Assembly: GCA_019358855.1 (NCBI GenBank)
Contig: JAHHII010000004.1
Location: forward strand, 1 to 64,000
Direction of reading: 5' to 3'
Length of the DNA: 64,000 nt
From: Timaviella obliquedivisa GSE-PSE-MK23-08B
GTDB lineage: Bacteria > Cyanobacteriota > Cyanobacteriia > Elainellales > Elainellaceae
A model generated the notes under the pieces. That model saw only the letters and a program-made list of their open reading frames with translations. It was not told the DNA's origin and ran no database searches. Shown here piece after piece: positions 44,117-52,741 of this stretch. Made by a program: the position numbers and the translations under genes. Position 1 is the first letter of the stretch; each line of letters opens with the position of its first letter.

Positions 44117-44887
44117 TTAGACTGATACGCTGAGTTTCACCTCGAACCGTTGCCAAGCTTCAGGTTCGAGGACTTGGGTAGAGAGTTGCTTTTGCGCCAA
44201 GAGCGATCGCAATTCATCTGCTCCACCCTCAGCTTTTAACACCGACATCAACAGCCCCTCAAACGAAATATCACCGCCCGCCGCTGTCGGCAACATTACT
44301 TGAGGTCTTAGCCATTCTGCCGCCTCAACCGCACTAGCGCTCCCCTTAATCACAGAGCCTAGCAGTGGCAGCTTGAGATCAATAATGGGCGTAATCACTA
44401 TATCAACTGGAGCCACATCTTTAAGCGTAGGAGAATGATAACCATGAGGCTCATAGTAAAGCTTAGTATTCTGCGCCAAATCCGTCAGTAGATAGCCATT
44501 TTCCACTAGCGTCGGCCCTACCGGCGATCCAGGGAATGCCCGGATTTGTACCTGATCTGCCAGAGTAAATGTCTCGCCGTGAGCGATCGCCGTAACCTGC
44601 GTATAGCCCATTTTCTCAACTACTTTTGCTCCGCCGGGTGAACCCACAACAGGAATAGCGCGATCGAGTTTCTCCAATGTTGGCGGGTGCGCGTGATCGG
44701 GTAATCCTTGAGACAGTAGGATTAGATCAATGTCTTGGGGGATGGGGCGAGCGATGTTTTTTTTACCCTCAAATAGCCAGGTTAGGTTGCCGAAGCTGAG
44801 AGAACCAACCAGCCAGGGGTCTAACAAGATCCGTTTTCCACCCATTTCAATGAGCCAAGAATTGCTGTCTAGCCAGGTCAGATACAT
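44117..44887 (-). CDS. MBL-fold protein with atypical metal motif
   Basis: This 256-residue protein of the UlaG-like metallo-beta-lactamase group opens MYLTWLDSNSWLIEMGGKRI and LLDPWLVG. The usual H-x-H-x-D-H is replaced by LSQGLPDHAHPPTL, which keeps only the D-H part, and PHGYHSPTL supplies later histidines. Close relatives with a Q-x-x-x-D-H form occur in cyanobacteria and plastids as I recall, so this is probably a distinct subfamily, not decay. The substrate is unknown. Confidence 0.8.
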   Translation of the reverse strand: MYLTWLDSNSWLIEMGGKRILLDPWLVGSLSFGNLTWLFEGKKNIARPIPQDIDLILLSQGLPDHAHPPTLEKLDRAIPVVGSPGGAKVVEKMGYTQVTAIAHGETFTLADQVQIRAFPGSPVGPTLVENGYLLTDLAQNTKLYYEPHGYHSPTLKDVAPVDIVITPIIDLKLPLLGSVIKGSASAVEAAEWLRPQVMLPTAAGGDISFEGLLMSVLKAEGGADELRSLLAQKQLSTQVLEPEAWQRFEVKLSVSV

Positions 44888-45036
44888 TGCATTTTCCTAA
44901 AGCGTATTTGAACATATTGTAACAATTTATAAAGTCCCAAAATTGCAGAAAGGGCGATCGATAAACTATTTACGCAAGGAAAGGAAAAGCGACTCGTAGG
45001 CAAATACTCACAAAACCCACTTAATAATTCACCTTT

Positions 45037-45065
45037 TTGACTAATATTTTTCATAGTTTTATGAA
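45037..45065 (+). promoter_or_regulatory. Candidate promoter of the 45072-45160 RNA
   Basis: TTGACT (45037-45042) and TATGAA (45060-45065) are separated by exactly 17 bases. A start site near 45072 would follow. Evidence is sequence pattern only. Confidence 0.5.
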
Positions 45066-45071
45066 TAGGGG

Positions 45072-45160
45072 GGTTACACCCCTCACCCTATTGGTGCCAT
45101 AATGTGTCCTGTAGATGCACCCTGATGGTTGGGAGAGTTTGCAAACGCTCTCCCTTTTTT
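45072..45160 (+). ncRNA. Candidate free-standing small RNA with intrinsic terminator
   Basis: An approximately 90-base unit with no reading frame lies between a promoter-like pair and a strong terminator. Hairpin 1 is AGGGG/CCCCT (45067-45083); it would be partly lost if the start is at 45072 and kept if the start is a few bases upstream. Hairpin 2 is GGTGC/GCACC (45093-45097 with 45117-45121). Hairpin 3 is the terminator. The stretch ACCCCTCACCCT after hairpin 1 resembles the Yfr1 core ACUCCUCACACC at 9 of 12 positions, but Yfr1 cores are normally invariant, so I do not call it Yfr1. Confidence 0.5.
45131..45160 (+). terminator. Strong intrinsic terminator with no upstream gene on its strand
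   Basis: GGGAGAG (45131-45137) pairs with CTCTCCC (45148-45154), followed by TTTTTT (45155-45160). The nearest gene upstream runs on the other strand, so this implies a plus-strand transcript ending here. Confidence 0.85.
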
Positions 45161-45238
45161 ACACCCATTTCTAAAACATTCGCAATCTGTATTAGAAATA
45201 GGTCTGGGGTTAGGCACAATTAGCAATGCTCAACATTT

Positions 45239-46726
45239 ATGCTAAAGAAGAATGCTTCATCTACATATCTCGTGAATCAACCGACTGTATTGAACCCGTT
45301 CTTTTCACTTTCGTACGAGCCAGCTTTAGAGAGCTTGGGCGAAGATTATGGCGATCGCGTCACTGCCGAAGCTTTTCCCCAGCATACCCTGCGGTTTCGC
45401 AACGATGACATTTTTCCTATCCTGGGGCTAGACCCACAGAAGGTTACTGATGATCATTTTACCGAAGCCTTTGGCGCTTTTGCCGGATCGCAGCCCTGCC
45501 TTGCCCTCCGCTACCACGGCTATCAGTTTGGGGATTATAACCCTCAACTAGGCGACGGACGAGGATTTCTGTATGGGCAAGTGCGGGGCACAGATGGCGA
45601 ATTGTACGACTTTGGCACCAAAGGTTCGGGCAGAACGCCCTACTCACGGGGTGGCGATGGGCGGCTAACGTTGAAAGGAGGAGTGCGGGAAGTGCTGGCG
45701 GCTGAAATGCTGTACCGCTTGGGGGTGAGAACTTCTCGGTGTCTTAGTCTAGTGGAGACAGGGGAAGGACTTTGGCGGGGAGATGAACCTTCGCCAACTC
45801 GCTCTTCAGTCATGGTAAGGTTTTCGCGATCGCACATTCGCTTTGGCACCTTTGAGCGACTGCATTATTTGGGGCGAAAAGATCTGATTAAAACGCTGTT
45901 AGATCACGTCATTAAGTATTACTATCCGCATCTGTTGAACAAGGATGATTCCTACGTTCGCTTCTATGCCGAGCTAGTCATGCGCGTTGCAGAACTGGCT
46001 GCCCAGTGGATGTCGGTTGGGTTTTGTCATGCCGTTTTGAATACCGACAATATGTCCATTACGGGCGAAAGCTTTGACTATGGCCCCTACGCTTTTATTA
46101 ACCAATACGATCCACAATTCACTGCTGCCTATTTCGACTATTACGGACGGTACTGCTATGGCAACCAGCCCGGAGTATGCGTTTGGAATTTGCAAATGTT
46201 GCAAGTTCCCCTGAAAGCGGTTATTGACCCGATGGAAATGGAGTCGGCTTTGGCAGGGTTTTATTCGCATTTTCAAACGGTTTATCGGCAGCGCATGTTA
46301 AGTAAGCTAGGGCTTGAGATTGGCTTTGATGCGGTGTCTGAGGCGATCGCGGATGGGTTGTTGAAGCGAACGTTGCAGCTTTTGGGGGAAAGCAAGGCAG
46401 GGTATCACGACTTTTTTATGAGTTTAAGGGAGCAGTTTTCAGCAAGTTGGCGAGAGGATGAGGGAAAGATTTTTGAGCAAATTACTGGGACTTTAAGTGG
46501 AGACACTAGTTCTTTTGAGCAATGGCGATCGCTTTATTACCAAGTCTTAAATAGTCTGCCACCCAATGAAATGGAGGCGATTGCTCACCGACTAGCCCAG
46601 CATAATCCTACAACGGTGTTGATTAGACCGGAGATTGAAGCGGTGTGGGAGGCGATCGCCCAGGAAGACAATTGGCAACCGTTTCAAGATCTTTTGAGCC
46701 GGATTAAGCGATCGGTTGTGGAGTAG
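45239..46726 (+). CDS. selO: Protein adenylyltransferase SelO (YdiU/UPF0061)
   Basis: This 495-residue pseudokinase-fold enzyme AMPylates proteins in oxidative stress. Family blocks are [61 protein letters not shown], and [20 protein letters not shown], which gives the Asn and Asp metal ligands. It has no selenocysteine-type tail (it ends in KRSVVE). The last 140 bases of the gene are partly duplicated 0.9 kb downstream (47486-47628). Confidence 0.92.
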   Translation: MLKKNASSTYLVNQPTVLNPFFSLSYEPALESLGEDYGDRVTAEAFPQHTLRFRNDDIFPILGLDPQKVTDDHFTEAFGAFAGSQPCLALRYHGYQFGDYNPQLGDGRGFLYGQVRGTDGELYDFGTKGSGRTPYSRGGDGRLTLKGGVREVLAAEMLYRLGVRTSRCLSLVETGEGLWRGDEPSPTRSSVMVRFSRSHIRFGTFERLHYLGRKDLIKTLLDHVIKYYYPHLLNKDDSYVRFYAELVMRVAELAAQWMSVGFCHAVLNTDNMSITGESFDYGPYAFINQYDPQFTAAYFDYYGRYCYGNQPGVCVWNLQMLQVPLKAVIDPMEMESALAGFYSHFQTVYRQRMLSKLGLEIGFDAVSEAIADGLLKRTLQLLGESKAGYHDFFMSLREQFSASWREDEGKIFEQITGTLSGDTSSFEQWRSLYYQVLNSLPPNEMEAIAHRLAQHNPTTVLIRPEIEAVWEAIAQEDNWQPFQDLLSRIKRSVVE

Positions 46727-46824
46727 TGAAGACCTGATGCGATCGAAGTTCTCTGGTTGTGGTTAGATTCTGCGTTCATAGGTTCGCTGTAATGTCCTTG
46801 AATTTGGCATATTTTTCTGGAAAG

Positions 46825-47079
46825 TTATGCCACTTCTTGGTCTGTATTAGTCTGGCTTTCTAGGTACAAGGTGTGAGCGCTAAAGTCTTGTTCGTGGAGC
46901 CATTGCACACCGCCAAAGAAGGGTTTGACCTGTTTAAAGTATTGAATATTCTTCAGCTCTACAAAGATCCCTTTTTCTAAATAGGGACTAACATCGAAGC
47001 ATTTTACCTCACCATTATCGAAGAATAGCCGTAGTGTGAAATCTGATAATGGTTCAACCTGTATAACTTTTGGAGACAT
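46825..47079 (-). CDS. DUF2442 protein (toxin-antitoxin-like partner)
   Basis: This 84-residue protein has the DUF2442 pattern: a beta-meander (VIQVEPLSDFTLRLFFDNGE, VKCFDVSPYLEKG), then FFGGVQWLHEQDFSAHTLYL. DUF2442 genes often follow DUF4160 genes in bacteria and the pair is thought to be toxin-antitoxin-like. It lies 14 bases downstream of the DUF4160 gene. Confidence 0.82.
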   Translation of the reverse strand: MSPKVIQVEPLSDFTLRLFFDNGEVKCFDVSPYLEKGIFVELKNIQYFKQVKPFFGGVQWLHEQDFSAHTLYLESQTNTDQEVA

Positions 47080-47093
47080 AGGTTTGTTTCCTC

Positions 47094-47363
47094 CTAGCGC
47101 AATGGATCTACTCTAAACACTTGTTGTCCTTCAACTGCTAATTGCCAGTTTGCTATAAGTTCGTCTTGATGAATTTCAATCCATGCTTGAACTAACTTGA
47201 GTTTTGAGCTACGGATTTTCCCCTCTAGAAGATTGCCTTCTGGAATCGCCAATACTGCTTCGTCTTCTTGATATTTAACATGGATATGAGGCGTGTGATG
47301 CTTTTGGTTGTCAAAGTAGTACATCAAAACGACTATGCCATAAAACATAGAAATAACTGGCAT
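47094..47363 (-). CDS. DUF4160 protein (toxin-antitoxin-like partner)
   Basis: This 89-residue protein has the DUF4160 signature: MPVISMFYGIVVLMYYFDNQ, then HHTPHIHVKYQEDEAVLAI, and the tail AWIEIHQDELIANWQLAVEG. ATG 47363 is the family-like start; 47393 would add ten residues. It is paired with DUF2442 in one transcription unit. The pair lies between selO and the broken copy of selO's 3' end. Confidence 0.82.
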   Translation of the reverse strand: MPVISMFYGIVVLMYYFDNQKHHTPHIHVKYQEDEAVLAIPEGNLLEGKIRSSKLKLVQAWIEIHQDELIANWQLAVEGQQVFRVDPLR

Positions 47364-47485
47364 GAGGAAAGAGCTAGAAAGCTTCTGAATCATACTCTAT
47401 CAAACAGAAGGCTGGCGATCGCTACTCCATGATTTTACAGTGTCCTCAATTCCTGAAGAATGGCTTGGGTAAAGGGATGGTTAGA

Positions 47486-47628
47486 GAGGCGATCGCTCAG
47501 CAGCTAGCGCAACATAATCCCACAACGGTGCTAAGTTAGACCGGAGATTGAAGCAGTGTGGGAGGCGATCGCCCAGGAAGATAACTGGCAACCGTTTCAA
47601 GATCTTTTGAGCCGGATTAAGCGATCGA
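47486..47628 (+). pseudogene. Broken copy of the selO 3' end
   Basis: About 142 bases match selO 46574-46715 with scattered substitutions (nearly all bases shared over GGCGATCGCCCAGGAAGA and GAGCCGGATTAAGCGATCG). A one-base insertion near 47532 shifts the frame and an in-frame TAG follows, so it encodes nothing. The match ends just before the selO stop region. It is a segmental duplication lying in the same direction as selO. Confidence 0.9.
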
Positions 47629-47657
47629 TCATGTCGCCATAGCGATCGTCCTCTGCT

Positions 47658-48545
47658 TCAACGGCTCACATTCAGCCAATCTAACAGTAGCGTTATCTGT
47701 TGTGACTGCCGTTCTGACTTGCGGTAAGCTAACCAGATTGAGTTTGTGACGGCTTTAGTGGGCTGCAAAACCAACGTTAATTGGCGATCGCTAATCCACT
47801 CTGTGCAGAGATAGTCGGGTAGAATACTGTAGCCAAGTCCTTGGGCGATCGCTTCTCGAATACTGCGCAAATCTGGAATGATAAACTGAGGATTAACATC
47901 CAATCGCCTACCAAAAACGACGCGCCAAAACCGCCGAATAATGGGTAAATCTTCGCTGTAGGCGATCCAAGCTTTGGATCTGAGCCATTGTTCAAGAGCC
48001 GTCAAATCCATCTGCGTTGGATCTAGTGACTGGGGAACTACTGCGGTAGGAGGTCCGATTAGCCAAAAGTGCTCTTCAAAAATAAGCTGATATTCTAACT
48101 CTGGTTTGGCAATTTTTTGAGTGGCGATCGCACAATCAATCTGCTTGGCTAACAGTTGCTCAATCAGATCTTGCACCAGTCCAAACTGCGTTACTAATAA
48201 AGTATTTTCCAACTTCGGCAAACGTTCTAAAACATATTCACTAAAAAATTCCGTCGGCGTACCTAACCGAATCATCAAAGGCGCATCGGCGAAAGTTGCT
48301 TTAGTCGGAATCGATTCTAAGGCTTCGATCGCCGCCACCACGCGAGTATACAAACGCTTTCCTGCTTCAGTAGGCAGCATCCGTCGGGGCATCCGTTGAA
48401 ATAGCACCATTCCTAGGGTCGATTCCAGCGCGGCAATATGCTGGCTTACAGCAGGTTGTGTCAGATGCAAGGCTTTCGCAGCGCCCGACACGGTTCCCAC
48501 CCGATACACATCCACAAAGCTACGATACCATTCCAAATTAACCAT
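47658..48545 (-). CDS. LysR-family transcriptional regulator
   Basis: This 295-residue protein has an N-terminal winged HTH (about 1-62: MVNLEWYRSFVDVYRVGTVS, GAAKALHLTQPAVSQHIAAL). A periplasmic-binding-like effector domain follows (residues 90-290). It is divergent from the PfpI-family gene at 48673, with 127 bases between the two starts. It probably controls that gene, as LysR regulators often do; the effector is unknown. Confidence 0.9.
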   Translation of the reverse strand: MVNLEWYRSFVDVYRVGTVSGAAKALHLTQPAVSQHIAALESTLGMVLFQRMPRRMLPTEAGKRLYTRVVAAIEALESIPTKATFADAPLMIRLGTPTEFFSEYVLERLPKLENTLLVTQFGLVQDLIEQLLAKQIDCAIATQKIAKPELEYQLIFEEHFWLIGPPTAVVPQSLDPTQMDLTALEQWLRSKAWIAYSEDLPIIRRFWRVVFGRRLDVNPQFIIPDLRSIREAIAQGLGYSILPDYLCTEWISDRQLTLVLQPTKAVTNSIWLAYRKSERQSQQITLLLDWLNVSR

Positions 48546-48672
48546 AAATATATTTATAGAAAAGTGCAGTGTTCATTATTTGTATTTTAGATAGATTGCT
48601 TTTAGCATGAAGTTATTGAGCAAAGAAACGTCAAGCGATTTGCAAAAACTGTCTTCTACTGGAGTTTTTATC

Positions 48673-49356
48673 ATGTCTCAGAAAGTTCTAATTGTTCTGA
48701 CCAGCCACAATACACTGGGCGACACAGGCAAAGAAACCGGATTTTACCTATCAGAAGTTAGCCATCCGGTTGAGGTTTTCGATCGCGCAGGCTTAACGGT
48801 TGAATACGTCAGCCCTAAAGGTGGAAAAGCACCTATGACTGGCAGCGATCGCACTGATCCAATTAATGCAGCATTCCTCGACAATCCTGAAAAAATGGCG
48901 CAGGTCGAAAATACCCTGCATCCTACTCAAATTAATCCATCGGAGTATGCCGCAATTTTCTACGCAGGTGGACATGGCACCATGTGGGATTTTCCTGGGA
49001 ATGGTGATCTTGCTCGGATTGCTGCCACCATCTATGAGCAGGGCGGCATCGTAGGCGCTGTCTGTCATGGCCCTGCTGGATTGGTCAATATTCAACTCTC
49101 AAACCAGGAATATTTAGTGGATGGAAAGACCGTTTCTGGCTTTACTAATGAGGAAGAGGCAGCAGTTGGATTGACCACAGTAGTACCGTTTCTGCTAGAG
49201 ACAATGCTGATAGATCGCGGAGCAACGGTAGAAAAAGCGCCGAATTTTCAGGCAAAAACTGTAGTAAGCGATCGCTTAGTAACAGGACAAAATCCGGCAT
49301 CCGCAGCAGGTGTGGGTGAACAGATCGTTGCGCTGTTGAAGCAAAAAATCTTCTAA
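48673..49356 (+). CDS. DJ-1/PfpI family protein (Hsp31-like)
   Basis: This 227-residue protein has the type 1 glutamine-amidotransferase-like fold. The nucleophile elbow is GAVCHGPAGL, with Cys followed by His. A conserved acid is in KETGFYLSEVSHPVEVF, and FYAGGHGTMWDFP is also Hsp31-like. Relatives act as glyoxalase III or protein/nucleotide deglycases or chaperones. ATG 48673 follows an in-frame ATG at 48607 that would add 22 residues. The divergent LysR gene suggests induction by stress. Confidence 0.88.
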   Translation: MSQKVLIVLTSHNTLGDTGKETGFYLSEVSHPVEVFDRAGLTVEYVSPKGGKAPMTGSDRTDPINAAFLDNPEKMAQVENTLHPTQINPSEYAAIFYAGGHGTMWDFPGNGDLARIAATIYEQGGIVGAVCHGPAGLVNIQLSNQEYLVDGKTVSGFTNEEEAAVGLTTVVPFLLETMLIDRGATVEKAPNFQAKTVVSDRLVTGQNPASAAGVGEQIVALLKQKIF

Positions 49357-49550
49357 CCTTTGGACTTCCGCTTCCGTATAGATCAAGAGATACCTTATTC
49401 TCGAAGCTGCCCCATTCCAACCGTTCTAGCCTTACTGTCACTAGCGATCGCCCCTCCATATTCCAGAGTAATACGCTGATTAAACGATCGGCTGACTGCA
49501 AAGTGATGAGTACGGGAATGCTATTGAGAATTCCTTCGCATTGATTTTCT

Positions 49551-51824
49551 ATGGTTGCGGTTAATGTCACTGTTTGTTGTCTTGCCTATGTCATGGGGTT
49601 GTTACTCACAGGGCTGCCCTGGAAGGTTTTGGGGTTACCTGTGGGCGCAGTGATCATGCTGTTGCTAGGCGCGATTGCCTCAACATATCTGCACAGAATA
49701 GGCATAAAGCCACGCACTTGGCTGCTGGCAGGACTATGTGGATGTTTAGCAGTTTTATACTTTCATGGACAATTGCCGCAGCCTGGTCAAAATGACATTA
49801 GCCGCCTGGTCAATTCGACAGAAGAGGCACAAGTGTTTACGGTTGAAGGAAAGATTGCCTCTTCGCCCCGAGTCACTCGGAGCCAGCGAGTGCAGTTTGA
49901 GTTAGATACGGATTTGGCGACAGGTCAGGTTGGTGAGGGAATAAAGCTCTCGCAGGTGAGTGGAAAGGTGTATGTAACAGTGCCGCGATCGCAAGATTCT
50001 CAACTTTATCCTGGGCGAACGGTTCGCATTCAAGGCTCGCTCTACAAACCCAACACAGCCAGCAATCCGGGTGGGTTCAACTTTCAGCAATACTTAGCGC
50101 AACAGGGAATTTTTGCTGGATTGAACGGTAAAGAAATTAGCTTTCCAGAGCGGGGAGATTCTGCGCCCTTTCTATGGACAATTCAACAGCGCATTATTCA
50201 GTCGCAAGCTTTTTTGATTAATGCAGATGTGGGGCATTTGATTAGCGCCATGGTGATGGGGCGTGGAGGCGTTGATATTGCCTACGAGATTCAAGATCAA
50301 TTTGCTCGGGTGGGCTTGGCTCATGCGTTGGCAGCATCAGGAACACAGGTGTCTCTACTAGCAGGCATTGTGTTGGCGTTAACTCAAGGACTCAATCGTT
50401 GGCTGCGGCTAGGAATTGGGTTAGGAATTTTGGCGATGTATGTGGGATTAACAGGAATTGAGCCTTCGGTAATGCGAGCGGCGCTAATGGGAGCCGTGGT
50501 TTTTTTAGCCGTTACGCTAGAGCGTCAGGTTAAGCCGTTATCGCTGTTACTGATGGTGGCAACATTATTGTTGCTGTGGAACCCGATCTGGATTTGGAGT
50601 CTAGGCTTTCAGTTAAGTTTTTTGGCAACTTTGGGATTAGTGGTGACTGTGCCGAAGTTAACGCAGTGGTTAGACTGGGTGCCCACCCGAATTACACCTT
50701 TAATTGCCGTCCCGATCGCCGCTTATCTCTGGACGCTTCCTTTACAACTTTCTGTTTTCGGTGTGGTTTCGCCCTACTGTATCTTGATCAACATTTTCAG
50801 CAGCTTGTTGATCACGCTCATCAGTGTAGGCGGCATGATTAGCGCTTTGTTAGCCCTCATTCATCCGGTTGCAGGAAGTGTTTCAGCGTGGCTCGTGCAT
50901 TTTCCAGCAGTAGCGTTTCTTAAAATTGCCGAACTGGGCGATCGCCTTCCAGGGAATGCGTTTGCTGTTGGCACAATCAGCCCAGTGCAGGTTCTATTAC
51001 TGTATGGAATATATTTGCTGGTTTGGTGGCAGCCTCAGTGTAGAAAACAGGCATGGCTTGCTGGAATCATTGGGCTGGGAATCGTTGCGGTACCCGTGGC
51101 GTATCTGACAACTCACTTGTCTCAGGTCACAATCTTATCTACGTCTAAAGAGCCTGTTATGGTGCTGCGAGATCAGGGCAAAGTGGGGTTGATTAATGTG
51201 GGCAGTGAGTCGGATTTACGCTTTACGGTGCTACCGTTTCTAAAGCAACAGGGGATCAATAGCGTTGATTGGGCGATCGCCCCCCGTTTACAAGCATCTG
51301 ACACTAATTGTTGGAAGCAAATGGTCGAAGGTATTCCAATTCGCATGTTTTACCCTGTTCCTACAGCAAAACCTAAAGCGATCGCAGAATTCACAACGGC
51401 TTACCGAGCCTTACAAAAACAAATTGAAGCGCGTCAAGGTATCGCCTTACAATTATCGAGCCAGCAGAAAATTCAATCAGGCGCAATCACGGCTCAATTG
51501 ATCAGCAATAACCCGGCAATTCTACAAATTCAGGCATATCAGCAAACCTGGCTGTTGCTTAATCATGGGTCTAACAATGAGCGTGTCATTAACCGCTTGC
51601 CTCGTGCTGACGTGTTGTGGTGGTCGGGAGAGGCTTTACGTGCAGAACTATTAGAGCAGGTGCAACCCAAAGTGGCGATCGCTTCTACCCACTCCCTTCC
51701 GGTTGAAACACAAACCTGGTTCAAAGCCCATCCAGCTATTACTCTCTACCAAACGGGTCAAGATGGTGCAGTTCAATGGACACCTCAGAATGGATTTAAA
51801 GCGACGATAGAAGCAAGACTCTAA
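49551..51824 (+). CDS. comEC: ComEC/Rec2 DNA-uptake channel
   Basis: This 757-residue membrane protein would carry single-stranded DNA across the plasma membrane in transformation. Three N-terminal helices with a DUF4131 OB-like domain (about 1-190) are followed by the Competence domain with about eight helices (HLISAMVMGRGGVD, HALAASGTQVSLLAG). A C-terminal MBL-like domain starts near 525. That domain lacks the metal motif: ILSTSKEPVMVLRDQGKVGL and later blocks have no H-x-H-x-D-H. It is therefore probably not a nuclease. Confidence 0.88.
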   Translation: MVAVNVTVCCLAYVMGLLLTGLPWKVLGLPVGAVIMLLLGAIASTYLHRIGIKPRTWLLAGLCGCLAVLYFHGQLPQPGQNDISRLVNSTEEAQVFTVEGKIASSPRVTRSQRVQFELDTDLATGQVGEGIKLSQVSGKVYVTVPRSQDSQLYPGRTVRIQGSLYKPNTASNPGGFNFQQYLAQQGIFAGLNGKEISFPERGDSAPFLWTIQQRIIQSQAFLINADVGHLISAMVMGRGGVDIAYEIQDQFARVGLAHALAASGTQVSLLAGIVLALTQGLNRWLRLGIGLGILAMYVGLTGIEPSVMRAALMGAVVFLAVTLERQVKPLSLLLMVATLLLLWNPIWIWSLGFQLSFLATLGLVVTVPKLTQWLDWVPTRITPLIAVPIAAYLWTLPLQLSVFGVVSPYCILINIFSSLLITLISVGGMISALLALIHPVAGSVSAWLVHFPAVAFLKIAELGDRLPGNAFAVGTISPVQVLLLYGIYLLVWWQPQCRKQAWLAGIIGLGIVAVPVAYLTTHLSQVTILSTSKEPVMVLRDQGKVGLINVGSESDLRFTVLPFLKQQGINSVDWAIAPRLQASDTNCWKQMVEGIPIRMFYPVPTAKPKAIAEFTTAYRALQKQIEARQGIALQLSSQQKIQSGAITAQLISNNPAILQIQAYQQTWLLLNHGSNNERVINRLPRADVLWWSGEALRAELLEQVQPKVAIASTHSLPVETQTWFKAHPAITLYQTGQDGAVQWTPQNGFKATIEARL

Positions 51825-51929
51825 ATCTACAACTAAATTGAGGTCGAACTAGCTTAAAGTTGAAACTCCCTCATGATCTTGCCTGTCGTTAAGACATTAA
51901 CCTATTAACTACAACCTATCACCTACAGA

Positions 51930-52433
51930 CTACTGCTTATGATTGACCAGGCTCAATAGCTTTAGCATTGCCTCTTTCGAGGGCTTCACCTTAAGATAAA
52001 AGCGCAAAGGCTCGGCAACACAAATTCCATTAATCTCTACATCTACCGCTCCGCTGACATTCATGACCGCAGCCACTAATTTAATGAGAAACTGCTGACT
52101 AAGGATATTGCCAAGCAGCACCACTACTGTGCCACGTTGAGCAATCTTCAAATTCTCTAACTCATCAGGTTCAAAAGTTTTGCTAAATTCTAGGGCAACT
52201 CGTTTCGCAAGCCCATCATGATCATACTCACCATTCAACCCAATTCGTTCGGGCGGAATGGCTCTAAACAACTGTGGAACAGGCTGACTGATAAACATTC
52301 CTTCGCACAGAGTTGGAAGAATACTGGCTGAGAAATCTCGGCGATCGTCTGCTTGAGTGGATACCGTTACTGGATCTATCGTCAAAACTGCCTCCTTCCA
52401 CCCCTGACAGCTTAAAAAGTTAATGGGGTTCAT
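51930..52433 (-). CDS. Conserved cyanobacterial protein with BON-like domain
   Basis: This 167-residue protein's middle (about 60-140) looks like a BON-type alpha/beta unit: NGEYDHDGLAKRVALEFSKT, then LKIAQRGTVVVLLGNILSQQ, then VAAVMNVSGAVDVEINGI. The first 50 and last 30 residues are not recognised. It has no signal peptide. It is convergent with comEC. Confidence 0.6.
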   Translation of the reverse strand: MNPINFLSCQGWKEAVLTIDPVTVSTQADDRRDFSASILPTLCEGMFISQPVPQLFRAIPPERIGLNGEYDHDGLAKRVALEFSKTFEPDELENLKIAQRGTVVVLLGNILSQQFLIKLVAAVMNVSGAVDVEINGICVAEPLRFYLKVKPSKEAMLKLLSLVNHKQ

Positions 52434-52741
52434 AAACTTTTTGCAAGGAGTTGATAATGTTTCTATGAAGCTACAGCCAATCTAGCATACAAAAGTGTTT
52501 CCGACACTACACGGATCACTTAGACACTAAGGGATTTTAGCAGGGTTTTTTGAGTGTCTTTAAGCACTCAGTAAGTAATAATACACAGAAAACTCCTGAT
52601 ATACAAGACATTCAAAGAACTAGCTAAAGTAGCTCAACTCCTGCACAGAAAAATTACAAGTTCACTTAAAAATGAAAGCATGAAAAAAGATACAAACTTT
52701 CTCCGTGTTTTCCGATCGTCCATAGGCATAATTTTATTGAG
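52434..52741. other. Gap between two minus-strand genes, nothing recognised
   Basis: This stretch contains no convincing frame. TGAGTG (52551-52556) and CACTCA (52565-52570) form a short hairpin. The promoter of the BON-like gene should be here. Confidence 0.4.

Larger units (their letters stand above)
44888..45238. other. Intergenic region carrying a candidate small RNA
   Basis: The 351-base gap between the MBL-fold gene (minus) and selO (plus) contains a plus-strand promoter-like pair, three hairpins and a strong terminator (45037-45160). The rest (44888-45036 and 45161-45238) holds nothing recognisable apart from what should be the promoters of the flanking genes. Confidence 0.5.

Noticed and set aside
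45067-45160. Calling the candidate RNA Yfr1
   Set aside because: Only 9 of 12 bases of the otherwise invariant Yfr1 core match and the unit is longer than known Yfr1, so it is left unnamed.
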